Positions 53,801-60,456 of a DNA stretch of 64,000 nt are shown here, one piece after another (within the stretch, counting starts at the first letter, position 1; every line of letters starts with the position of its first letter). Under the pieces are notes generated by a model. It made no database searches, was not told where the DNA came from, and saw only the letters and a list, made by a program, of their open reading frames with translations. Location of the stretch: the NCBI GenBank assembly GCA_048058975.1, contig JBLLNP010000009.1, positions 1 through 64,000 on the forward strand, given 5' to 3'. The stretch comes from RHLJ01 sp048058975. GTDB taxonomy: Bacteria > Bacteroidota > Rhodothermia > Balneolales > Balneolaceae. A program made the position numbers and the translations under genes.

Positions 53801-53908
53801 CAGAAAGGCAATGTAGATAGGAGGATTTGAATTCTTTTCTTTTTCTGACTGAGCAAACAAATTGCTGCTTAGAGAAAGGAAAACCAGAGTGAGTAGGAGT
53901 TTCTTCAT
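50840..53908 (-). CDS. T9SS-exported GH57 alpha-amylase-like enzyme with starch-binding domains
   Basis: 1022 residues from the ATG at 53908 (a TTG directly before it is also possible); signal peptide ending LFAQ. The GH57 catalytic domain (about 30-480) has LWHMHQPLYW at its start, GIFPPENAFS with the likely nucleophile Glu187, and LHHDGDNFGG with the catalytic Asp near 328-330. A CBM25/26-like domain (about 625-740, LHWGVNNQG...NDYLIDFGG), a glucodextranase-like domain (about 745-925) and a T9SS tail (about 940-1022, LLQNYPNPFNPS...KKMLLLK) follow. It is predicted to act on alpha-glucan at the cell surface. A perfect LacI-type palindrome lies just upstream. Confidence 0.9.
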   Translation of the reverse strand: MKKLLLTLVFLSLSSNLFAQSEKEKNSNPPIYIAFLWHMHQPLYWPGETILETQTGNYYPYSVFDIHNQRTGPYTSWPKTAVQKGIDANLPHAGASVSFSGSLIENLNHLEANGNGNFNNWTSHWNSVINQTTTLGNPRMDMIGFGYYHPLMGLIEYDDIRSQIQKHKAIMNSTFDGTYSKGIFPPENAFSLDMIPALKDEGLEWVLVDNIHFERASEGYPYNTGGNLYEPNKADVRNPDPGDWVQLNNLWAPTKISAQWGHQPHYVEYTDPKTGETSRIIAVPTERYMGNEDGRGGFGALQYESVMSQIEAYNTDPDHPILIVLHHDGDNFGGGSEGYYNGNFQAFVDWAKSQPNRFVPTTIQDYLDMFPPDENDVIHVESGSWAGADNGDPEFKKWLGDPGSDGYSPDRNSWGVVTAAKNFVEHAEVSDALSADYQEAQTLLLNAQASDYWYWDNSIDGVWDTHPTTASNLAIAKAKNVLSAESDITPPTIFKPQREPYNPGGVEWTIAQDNDFKVWTYVFDVNGLETVTLNYRAVSETDFASSKTTMFSQISESDTSWKSIEMTGKQIVSKTNIAPSYKAEEFTAQINGYNNTYIEYYVESEDTKGNTARSLIQAVWVGANTSSGGGNNGGGGGNSNSSLTISPENPASSDSITITISGATQNASLHWGVNNQGNVWTTPDQLYWPEGSVLFNGSGPAIESPFDFNQDSATLTLKIGPFNKEEQSVSRINFVIHYADDSWDNNGGNDYLIDFGGNGGGGETNTFIIDGNLDENATLISSNNGLNLYVQWQEPILYIATEAANSGANDKFILISDGNSSLTNSPWNKAGQVAQWGAFLANEQSNNYQSWFDQTGTSSSNAGAYLEGSINIEQEFGSIPDKLYLTIAEYGTNNSDGLMNQSPAGNGNGNIEIEEFYEFTYEVISVNNEEEFTPGDFRLLQNYPNPFNPSTEIAFQLARDAQVTLTVYDMLGRKVQTLVNGRRSAGFHVTRFDASALSSGVYFYRLESGNTVIDTKKMLLLK

Positions 53909-53922
53909 CAAAATAAATGTAT

Positions 53923-53942
53923 AAATGTAAGCGCTTACATTT
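53923..53942. promoter_or_regulatory. Perfect 20-bp LacI-type operator before the GH57 gene
   Basis: AAATGTAAGCGCTTACATTT is a perfect palindrome 15 bp upstream of the GH57 start codon, with the central CG typical of LacI-family operators. No LacI-type regulator is encoded in this window. Confidence 0.75.
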
Positions 53943-54049
53943 CTAAGATAAAATCTTCGTTTGCGAGTTGCAACTCTAAAAGGCGAGCCAAAAAAACACG
54001 GTTTTAAAGTGTGTATTCTGATATCTTTACCAGAATCTATTTCTTCAAA

Positions 54050-54862
54050 ATGCTCAAAAAGGGAATTCTTAGTACATCGCTAACCATTGCTTTACTCTAC
54101 GTTGGAGTGTGCATCTATTTCTATTCTATTCAGAACGCGATCTTGTTCAAGCCAAATCCTCTTCCCGAAGATTTCAACTATACTTATACCTTCGATTTCG
54201 AGGAGCGTTGGTTTGATGTAACAGATGGAGCAAGGGTTCATGCCATTCATGCAAAAGTACTTGATTCACTAAGGAAGGGGTTAGTGATTTACTTTCATGG
54301 AAACGCTGGTAACAATAACACCAATCCTGCTAAGTTTGAACTATTCATGAAAGAAGGCTACGATGTGCTGTACCCTGATTACAGGGGTTTTGGAAAAAGT
54401 ACCGGAGCGTTGGAAAATGAAGACGATTTGGTTGGCGACATGAAAATCGTGTATTCCGAAATGGTTAAAGAATACGATGAGTCGGATATCTTTATAGTAG
54501 GTTATTCGATGGGATCGGGAATATCTGCTTTGGTGGCTGCAGCCAACGATCCGAAAGGATTAATGATCTGGACTCCTTACTACAGCATGATCGATATGAA
54601 GAATTCTTCCTATCCTTTTTTGCCTTCTTTTTTGGTTAGATATCCACTCAGAACGGATTTGGCTATTAAATCAATGGATGAGCCGGTTACAATCTTTTAT
54701 GCCGGAGAAGACGAAGTGCTTCCGGTAGATCGTTCAATCCGGTTAACAGAATTATTGAAAGAAACGGATGAATATCTGGTGCTTGAGGGTCAACGACACG
54801 ATGGAATGTGGAGAAACAGCACGGTTATTGAGATGGTGCCGGAAATTTTAAAAGGGGATTGA
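54050..54862 (+). CDS. Membrane-anchored alpha/beta hydrolase
   Basis: 270 residues from ATG 54050 (the frame extends to a GTG at 54011). One N-terminal helix (about 8-30) anchors a serine hydrolase: oxyanion region VIYFHGNAGN, PDYRGFGKSTG, nucleophile elbow GYSMGSG, Asp in YAGEDEVLP, and His in GQRHDGMW. The fold resembles the BEM46/ABHD13 group. Its stop is 1 bp before the rmuC start, implying co-translation, though no functional link is known. Confidence 0.85.
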   Translation: MLKKGILSTSLTIALLYVGVCIYFYSIQNAILFKPNPLPEDFNYTYTFDFEERWFDVTDGARVHAIHAKVLDSLRKGLVIYFHGNAGNNNTNPAKFELFMKEGYDVLYPDYRGFGKSTGALENEDDLVGDMKIVYSEMVKEYDESDIFIVGYSMGSGISALVAAANDPKGLMIWTPYYSMIDMKNSSYPFLPSFLVRYPLRTDLAIKSMDEPVTIFYAGEDEVLPVDRSIRLTELLKETDEYLVLEGQRHDGMWRNSTVIEMVPEILKGD

Positions 54863-54863
54863 G

Positions 54864-56174
54864 TTGGAAGTAGTTTATATCATAACAGGATTACTTGTGG
54901 GCGGATTAGCTGGTTTTTTGATCGCTCATTTTAAGTCGAAATCGGAAAGTTCCAGACTTGAAGAACGTAATTCGAATCTGGATGAGCAGCTTAAAGAAAC
55001 CGAAGCTAAACTGGATCAGATCACCAAAGAAAAAGAAGGAGAGATTGAGCAGCAAAGAGATCGGGCAAACGAACTGGATAAACAGCTTGCAGAACTTAAT
55101 GCCGATTACAGAAATCTGAAGCAAAAACTGGACGATCAGAAAACAGAGCTGGCTGAAATGCAGGAGCAGCTAAAGGTTCAGTTTGAAAATCTGGCGAATA
55201 AAATCCTGGACGAAAAATCGGAAAAATTCACAAAGCAAAACCGTGAGAACCTGGATCAGTTGTTAAATCCGTTGGGACTAAAACTGGAAGAATTTAAGAA
55301 GAAGGTGGAGGAGACCTATAACGAGGAAAATCGCCAGAGGGCTACGTTAAAGGAGCAAATCCGCCAAATGGGCGAGTTGAATCAGAAGATGAGTGAGGAC
55401 GCTAAAAATCTTACCAAAGCTCTGAAAGGAGATTCGAAAGCGCAAGGTAATTGGGGAGAAGTTATCCTGGAAAGAATTCTGGAGCGCTCGGGTTTAAGTA
55501 AGGGACGTGAGTATGAAGTTCAACAAAGCGCAACCACAGAAGAAGGTAAGCGACTTCAGCCCGATGTGGTGGTTCATCTGCCCGATGAGAAGTATCTGAT
55601 TATAGATTCGAAAGTTTCTCTTACCGCCTATGAACGGTTTGCTTCCAGCGAAGATGATGTGGAGGCTGAAGCAGCGATCAAACAGCATATCGCCTCATTA
55701 AGAGCGCATGTAAAAGGATTGAGCGCGAAGAATTATCAGCAGATTCATGGGGACAGGAGTCCGGATTTTGTTTTGCTTTTCATACCTATCGAACCAGCAT
55801 TTGCACTGGCCTTACAATCGGATCCTAATCTTTATTACGAAGCCTTTGACCGGAATATCGTAATTGTAAGCCCTTCTACGTTGTTGGCTACGCTTGCTAC
55901 CATCGACAGTGTTTGGAAGCAGGAATATCAGAACAAAAATGCTCTGGAAATTGCCCAGCGTGGAGGTGCTTTGTACGATAAGTTTGTTGGCTTTATTGAA
56001 ACTATGGAGGATATCGGTCAACGAATTCGTCAGACTCAGGATAGCTACGACACCGCCATGAACCGTCTTTCAACCGGTTCCGGGAATTTAGTGGGTCAGG
56101 CAGATAAACTCAGAAAACTTGGTGCTAAGGCTTTGAAGAAGTTACCGGATTCTTTTTCTGATACAGAAGATTAG
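54864..56174 (+). CDS. rmuC: RmuC family DNA recombination protein
   Basis: 436 residues from TTG 54864. One membrane helix (about 3-22), a long coiled coil (about 25-115), then the RmuC PD-(D/E)xK-like nuclease domain (about 190-400: GDSKAQGNWGEVILERILER, then SGL; QPDVVVHLPDEKYLIIDSKV; AYERF; FVLLFIPIEPAF; SPSTLLATLATI). RmuC limits inversions at short inverted repeats in E. coli, which is notable in a genome rich in palindromic repeats. Normal length for the family. Confidence 0.93.
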   Translation: MEVVYIITGLLVGGLAGFLIAHFKSKSESSRLEERNSNLDEQLKETEAKLDQITKEKEGEIEQQRDRANELDKQLAELNADYRNLKQKLDDQKTELAEMQEQLKVQFENLANKILDEKSEKFTKQNRENLDQLLNPLGLKLEEFKKKVEETYNEENRQRATLKEQIRQMGELNQKMSEDAKNLTKALKGDSKAQGNWGEVILERILERSGLSKGREYEVQQSATTEEGKRLQPDVVVHLPDEKYLIIDSKVSLTAYERFASSEDDVEAEAAIKQHIASLRAHVKGLSAKNYQQIHGDRSPDFVLLFIPIEPAFALALQSDPNLYYEAFDRNIVIVSPSTLLATLATIDSVWKQEYQNKNALEIAQRGGALYDKFVGFIETMEDIGQRIRQTQDSYDTAMNRLSTGSGNLVGQADKLRKLGAKALKKLPDSFSDTED

Positions 56175-56175
56175 T

Positions 56176-56262
56176 CCAGAATGGTCATCCTGAGGTTGCT
56201 ACCGAAGATATGCAAGATTCTAAACCGTGCAGTTTCTTCGCTCTCGCTCAGAATGACTAATA
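56176..56262. repeat. Degenerate palindromic repeat
   Basis: GGTCATCCTGAGG at the left and CGCTCAGAATGAC at the right form the ends of an imperfect inverted element between the convergent rmuC and methyltransferase genes. Confidence 0.6.
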
Positions 56263-56264
56263 CT

Positions 56265-57143
56265 CTAATAACGAATCGACGAACTCAAAATATAAAACCC
56301 CTTCAATACCGGAAGGTTAATTTCCATCGATCGCACTAAATCACTTTCCATTTCCTGAAAACTAACATCCTTATCCACTAAAAAATCATGCTCCTTAAGC
56401 AGCTTAACGAATGCATGTTTGTTTAATGGGAGTTTTAACGATTCCCCAACCAGGCTCACTCCGCTGGTAAAAGAGAAACGATGAAACCAATTCAGTTCAT
56501 CCAAAGAGAAAAAAGTAGTTAAAAGCTGATTTTTGGTGTTCATAGAACTGATCTCTACCAGTATATTTCTGGTGATATTCAACGGGAGATAATCAAAAAA
56601 ACCTTCCCCGATAAATAAGGTTCTTTTCTTTGGATTGAAGTCTTGAACTTCATTCAGAGCGTTTGACAATGATTGCTTTTCGAAATCAATAGGCACAAAA
56701 TTCAGGTATTTATTTTGATACTCATGCTGATTGATAAACTTGCGCTTCTCATCCATCATCAATTCTCTGTCCAACTCGAAAACAGGAATTCCTTTGGAGG
56801 AAGTGTAGGCTCCCAAGTGATCGAATCCTGCGCCCATACTTACAACCTGTTCTACTCCATTTTGAAGAGCTTCATCAACTAGTTTGGTCATGTAATATTT
56901 ACGGCAGATGATATGCATCAAGTCACCCGGAAGAAGTAACTCCTCCGACCAGATAAAAAACTTCCTCAGGATTGAAGAGTCCAAAGAATTCTGATACCAG
57001 CTTAAATGAGAGGGAAGAAAACCTACCAACTTTGTGTAAAAATCAAGCAGGAATGGGTCAAACTTCGCAGCAATTCCAGGATCTTTGGTCAGCCCGAAAA
57101 ACTTGACGACAATGTATGCGGCGGTATATGAAATTTTAGGCAT
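56265..57143 (-). CDS. LCM-type SAM-dependent methyltransferase
   Basis: 292 residues resembling the leucine-carboxyl-methyltransferase / PKS O-methyltransferase family (PF04072): an N-terminal helical part, then VSMGAGFDHLGAY for SAM binding, FELDRELMMDEKR (acidic ribose contact), and TLFIGEGFFDYL where the family has its 'GE(G/A)' motif. Substrate unknown. Single gene bracketed by palindromic repeats. Confidence 0.8.
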   Translation of the reverse strand: MPKISYTAAYIVVKFFGLTKDPGIAAKFDPFLLDFYTKLVGFLPSHLSWYQNSLDSSILRKFFIWSEELLLPGDLMHIICRKYYMTKLVDEALQNGVEQVVSMGAGFDHLGAYTSSKGIPVFELDRELMMDEKRKFINQHEYQNKYLNFVPIDFEKQSLSNALNEVQDFNPKKRTLFIGEGFFDYLPLNITRNILVEISSMNTKNQLLTTFFSLDELNWFHRFSFTSGVSLVGESLKLPLNKHAFVKLLKEHDFLVDKDVSFQEMESDLVRSMEINLPVLKGFYILSSSIRY

Positions 57144-57177
57144 TCAATACACTCCTGATTTTCTTCAAAATAGAGTT

Positions 57178-57262
57178 TGTCATGTCGAACGAATGTGAGA
57201 CATCTTAAGAGTTAATAGAAGCTTCTTTATTCTTTAGATTTCTCGTTACACTCGAAATGACA
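57178..57262. repeat. Palindromic repeat (GTCATGTCGA / TCGAAATGAC type)
   Basis: GTCATGTCGAACG and ACTCGAAATGAC are the outer arms of an element in the same family as 50402-50493. Confidence 0.65.
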
Positions 57263-57310
57263 AAGCAAATAAAAAATTCAAAACTCATATCTCAAAACTC
57301 AAAACTAGTC

Positions 57311-58006
57311 TTAATAATCAAACAAATCCCAGGGCTGCTGTTTTGGAGGTTTTACTTCAAACTGCATTTCTTTATCAATAGTTGGATGTTTAAAGCTCAG
57401 CTTCATGGATCGTAACGCCATATTTTTTCCGGGACCTGAATCTTCTTCCCCATATTTATAATCACCAAAAATAGGATGACCGATTTTCTCCAATTGTACC
57501 CTGATTTGGTGAGGGCGCCCCGTTTCCAGATCAACTTCGACAATGCTGTAATCCTTACTTTGTTTTACGGTTTTAAAGCTCAATCGTGCTTCTTTAGCTT
57601 TTCCTTTTTTAGAATTATAGGCACGCACAAGATTGGTTCTTCTGTCTTTTTCAAGGAAGTGTTTTAGGTTGGCTTCCATGGGGGTCATCCCATAAACCAA
57701 CGCCCAGTAGGTTTTATCAATCCGGTTATTTCGAACTTCTTCTGAAAGCCTCGAAGCTGCTTTCGAAGTTTTTGCAAGAACCATCAACCCCGAAACAGGT
57801 CTGTCCAGGCGGTGAACAAGTCCCAGCCAGACTTTACCTGGTTTATTGTATTCCTTTTTGATGTATTGTTTGCAAAGCGTTAGCACATCCGGATCGCTGG
57901 TATGGTCTTCCTGAGAAAGTACTCCGGCTGGTTTATCAATCACCAGGAGATGATTGTCTTCATAAATGATCGGGATGTCAGGGCGGGTACGGGTTGTTTT
58001 TTTCAT
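57311..58006 (-). CDS. RluA-family pseudouridine synthase
   Basis: 231 residues from the ATG at 58006 (the frame extends three codons to a TTG). It isomerises uridine in rRNA or tRNA. No S4 domain. The catalytic motif HRLDRPVSG is at 65-73 with catalytic Asp68, followed by KTYWALVYG and the C-terminal GRPHQIRVQLEKIGHPIFGD block. Without the S4 domain it resembles the RluA/TruC-type short enzymes; target base not predictable. Confidence 0.9.
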   Translation of the reverse strand: MKKTTRTRPDIPIIYEDNHLLVIDKPAGVLSQEDHTSDPDVLTLCKQYIKKEYNKPGKVWLGLVHRLDRPVSGLMVLAKTSKAASRLSEEVRNNRIDKTYWALVYGMTPMEANLKHFLEKDRRTNLVRAYNSKKGKAKEARLSFKTVKQSKDYSIVEVDLETGRPHQIRVQLEKIGHPIFGDYKYGEEDSGPGKNMALRSMKLSFKHPTIDKEMQFEVKPPKQQPWDLFDY

Positions 58007-58108
58007 AGGAAGCAAAGATACCTACAAAAAGGGTGCATAGATAGTATGGTTTTACGCTTGATTTTAACCTTCATTCGGGCTTCCTTTCTGCAAACAAAAA
58101 AACAGGAA

Positions 58109-58942
58109 ATGACGAATTCAGATTATTCGGGGAATGGGAAACTTAAACAGGAAATCTATGATGCAGAGATAGCCCGGCTTCAGGCCGAGTTGCTGAAATT
58201 ACAGTACTGGATTAGGGCAAAAGGATTGAAGGTATGCGTGATTTTTGAAGGAAGAGATGCTGCCGGAAAAGGAGGGGTGATCAAAAGAATTATAGAACCT
58301 TTAAATCCCAGAACGGTGAGGATTGTCGCACTCCCTAAACCTACGGAAAAGGAACGGAATCAATGGTATTTCCAACGCTATGTAGAGCAGTTACCTACCG
58401 CAGGCGAAATGGTTTTATTTGACCGCAGTTGGTACAATCGTGCAGGGGTTGAAAAGGTGATGGGATTTTGCACAGAGGACGAATATCAGGAGTTTTTGAG
58501 AGCCTGCCCGCAGTTTGAAGAAATGATACAGCGTTCGGGGGTCATTCTTATTAAATACTGGTTTTCCATTTCAGATAAAGAGCAGAAGAAACGGTTTCTG
58601 GCGAGAAATGAAGACCCTATGAAACGCTGGAAACTAAGCCCAATGGATGTTGAATCCCGCAGAAGGTGGGTGGATTATTCCAAGGCAAAAGACGAAATGT
58701 TTAAGCACACAGATACCGAAACTTCACCATGGTATGTTGTTAACGCCGATATTAAACGTCATGCGCGCTTGAACTGTATTTCTCACTTATTGGATCAGAT
58801 TGAATACGAGGATTTAACACCAGATCCGATTGTATTTCCTAAAATCACAAAACATCCCGAGTATCAACGTCCGCCAATAGAAAGCATGAACTGGGTTCCG
58901 GCAAAGTTCGGGGAAAATCCTGTGGATGATGAACGGAGTTAA
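58109..58942 (+). CDS. ppk2: Polyphosphate kinase 2 (PPK2)
   Basis: 277 residues from ATG 58109; the frame is open further upstream, but that part overlaps the pseudouridine synthase on the other strand and has no PPK2 character. Walker A EGRDAAGKGG (47-56), conserved RNQWYFQRY, Walker B FDRSWYNRAGVE (Asp105), and the lid block FLARNEDPMKRWKLSPMD. The layout fits class I one-domain PPK2, which makes GTP/ATP from polyphosphate or the reverse. A remnant of another PPK2 3' end lies at 60049-60097. Confidence 0.93.
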   Translation: MTNSDYSGNGKLKQEIYDAEIARLQAELLKLQYWIRAKGLKVCVIFEGRDAAGKGGVIKRIIEPLNPRTVRIVALPKPTEKERNQWYFQRYVEQLPTAGEMVLFDRSWYNRAGVEKVMGFCTEDEYQEFLRACPQFEEMIQRSGVILIKYWFSISDKEQKKRFLARNEDPMKRWKLSPMDVESRRRWVDYSKAKDEMFKHTDTETSPWYVVNADIKRHARLNCISHLLDQIEYEDLTPDPIVFPKITKHPEYQRPPIESMNWVPAKFGENPVDDERS

Positions 58943-58956
58943 AGTTTAGACAGGAT

Positions 58957-59166
58957 TTACCTTTCTTTCCAATATTTGTCTGCCTTTTCTATTCTTTTTG
59001 GTAATAGTTTGAATAAAATTTTTGCTACAGGATTCGAAAAAAGATAGGTTTTGCCATCGACTGTGATATTATTTTTCCCGCCCTTAACATCTAGTTTACC
59101 TGTACTGACTGCGAAGGCGCAATGACCATCGTATGCAGGATTAATGTTTTTATCGGTTGCTTTCAT
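58957..59166 (-). CDS. Half-length YHS-domain protein
   Basis: 69 residues that match only the second half of the usual secreted YHS domain: YDGHCAFAVSTGKLDVKGG, then DGKTYLFSNPVAK and a final IEKADKYW. The first half with the 'GYDPVAYF' part is absent and there is no signal peptide. It converges with PPK2, 14 bp between stops, and follows the ArsR/SRPBCC genes on the same strand 55 bp on. Confidence 0.7.
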   Translation of the reverse strand: MKATDKNINPAYDGHCAFAVSTGKLDVKGGKNNITVDGKTYLFSNPVAKILFKLLPKRIEKADKYWKER

Positions 59167-59221
59167 TATAACTTATAGCTTTAGTAGTTCTTAATTTTGA
59201 AGTTATTTTTATTAACGAGCA

Positions 59222-59659
59222 TTAGTTAGAGGTAGAAGCTAAAACTCCAGAGAGTCGCTCCAGAATAGTTTTCCAACCACCTGTGTGGTTTTCCACCATT
59301 TGCTCATTTGGAAGAAATTCATGTACAAGTTTTACCTCTGTTCCCCCTTCCACTTCTTCTAAAGTAATAGTGACCAGTGTATCTTTTACGAATTGCGAAC
59401 TCCAGCTGAAAACGATTTTATCATTTGGGATTAATTCCTTATAAGTACCTGTATGGGTATAGGTCACTCCCTCTCCGTCATGCATATCTATCTGATAATT
59501 CCCTCCAATTTTAGTATTACTTTTTACGGTTGAACTCCATCCGTCGGGTCCGGCACAAAACCATTTTGCCATAATTTCTTCATCAGTAAGCGCTTTAAAA
59601 ATAGTAGCCTTGTCCGCATTTATAGTTTTCGAAACTATTAGTGATTTATCGTTTGCCAT
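59222..59659 (-). CDS. SRPBCC (AHSA1-like) protein
   Basis: 145 residues of the START/Bet v1 fold: an opening strand SLIVSKTINADKATIFKALT, the MAKWFCAGPDGWSS block, YTHTGTYKELIPNDKIVFSWS, and a closing helix WKTILERLSGVL. Such proteins commonly pair with ArsR-type repressors, as here (2 bp apart, repressor first). A hydrophobic-ligand binder; ligand unknown. Confidence 0.88.
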   Translation of the reverse strand: MANDKSLIVSKTINADKATIFKALTDEEIMAKWFCAGPDGWSSTVKSNTKIGGNYQIDMHDGEGVTYTHTGTYKELIPNDKIVFSWSSQFVKDTLVTITLEEVEGGTEVKLVHEFLPNEQMVENHTGGWKTILERLSGVLASTSN

Positions 59660-59661
59660 GG

Positions 59662-59976
59662 TTAATCCTTTTTTGTTTGTGTGATAAATTTATCCAACTC
59701 ATCTAATCGAGCCTCCCAGAATACTTTGTATTCATTGATAAGATCCTGCACCTCGTTTAAAGGAGCATAATTCATTGTACAGGTATAACTTCGTCCTACT
59801 TTTTCCTTTTTAATCAGCTCCGATTTTTCCAGAACTTTGAGATGTTTCGAAACCGCTGCCAATGACATTTCATAAGGCTCAGCAATTTCATTTACAGTGA
59901 GTTCCTGTTCAGATAATCGAAGCAGAATAGATCTTCGGGTGGAATCAGCAAGAGCATGAAAGGTACTATCAAGCAT
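59662..59976 (-). CDS. ArsR-type winged-helix repressor
   Basis: 104 residues: STFHALADSTRRSILLRLSE opening helix, LTVNEIAEPYEMSLAAVSKH (HTH with recognition helix), LKVLEKSELI wing, and a helical tail WEARLDELDKFI. It lacks metal-binding CxC motifs, so it belongs to the non-metal ArsR class that accompanies SRPBCC genes. A large inverted repeat lies over its promoter, suggesting autoregulation. Confidence 0.9.
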   Translation of the reverse strand: MLDSTFHALADSTRRSILLRLSEQELTVNEIAEPYEMSLAAVSKHLKVLEKSELIKKEKVGRSYTCTMNYAPLNEVQDLINEYKVFWEARLDELDKFITQTKKD

Positions 59977-59980
59977 AAAT

Positions 59981-60046
59981 ATTTAACTAGTTGGTTGAAT
60001 GTTAGTTTAAGAAAGGATTTCCTAATATTCAACCGATTGGTTAAAT
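59981..60046. promoter_or_regulatory. Inverted-repeat operator candidate for the ArsR-type repressor
   Basis: ATTTAACTAGTTGGTTGAAT (59981-60000) and ATTCAACCGATTGGTTAAAT (60027-60046) are inverted copies with a 26-bp spacer, starting 5 bp from the repressor ATG. Each arm is also partly palindromic around AACT-AGTT or AACC-GGTT. Confidence 0.6.
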
Positions 60047-60048
60047 AA

Positions 60049-60097
60049 TTTTCTGACCAGGTTTTGGGAAAGTCCAGTAGATGATGAGCGAAGCTGA
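60049..60097 (+). pseudogene. Remnant of a second PPK2 3' end
   Basis: The plus strand reads N-F-L-T-R-F-W-E-S-P-V-D-D-E-R-S-stop, matching the PPK2 tail ...KFGENPVDDERS-stop. The last seven codons encode the same residues with different third bases, a sign of a once-functional gene copy and not a recent duplication. Nothing upstream of it is recognisable as PPK2. Confidence 0.5.
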
Positions 60098-60336
60098 GGA
60101 AATAAAGAATAAAGATTGACGAGTTACGATTTAGTAATTTTTTGATATAGTTATCCTGATCCCGAATTCTCGGGAGAAGGAATTGCAAAACTCATATGCA
60201 GGTAAGAATGCTTCAATCATCTTTTCACTATTTCCACCAACAATTCTTAGGCCGACTTTTTATAATTATTCAACCTTGATCCTGAAAGAATTTAATTAAG
60301 CCAGCCCCGGACTTTAGTCCGGGGTGAAGATGTCAT
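60098..60336. other. Intergenic stretch with a CCCCGG hairpin
   Basis: No gene seen. CCCCGGACT and AGTCCGGGG (60305-60324) make a perfect 9-bp stem; a close relative with the same flanks (AATTAA before, TGAAGA after) is at 61782-61801. Confidence 0.5.
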
Positions 60337-60337
60337 A

Positions 60338-60391
60338 AAAAGGAAACCCGAGTCTTTTACAGTTTAAAGAAGGTAAAAGACCCGAAGGGTT
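60338..60391 (-). terminator. Terminator of the di-heme peroxidase gene
   Basis: On the minus strand, AACCC + GTCTTTTAC pair with GTAAAAGAC + GGGTT and the stem is followed by TTCCTTTTT, about 65 bp past the peroxidase stop. Confidence 0.65.
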
Positions 60392-60456
60392 GGAGATGTA
60401 TTGATTAGAATAAACTGAAGAATTAAGTATAGAATTAAGATCTAATAATTCTACAG

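Noticed and set aside
57902..58108. N-terminal extension of the PPK2 frame
   Set aside because: The extra 69 codons lie mostly antisense to the pseudouridine synthase gene and do not resemble any PPK2 N-terminus; ATG 58109 gives the usual family length.
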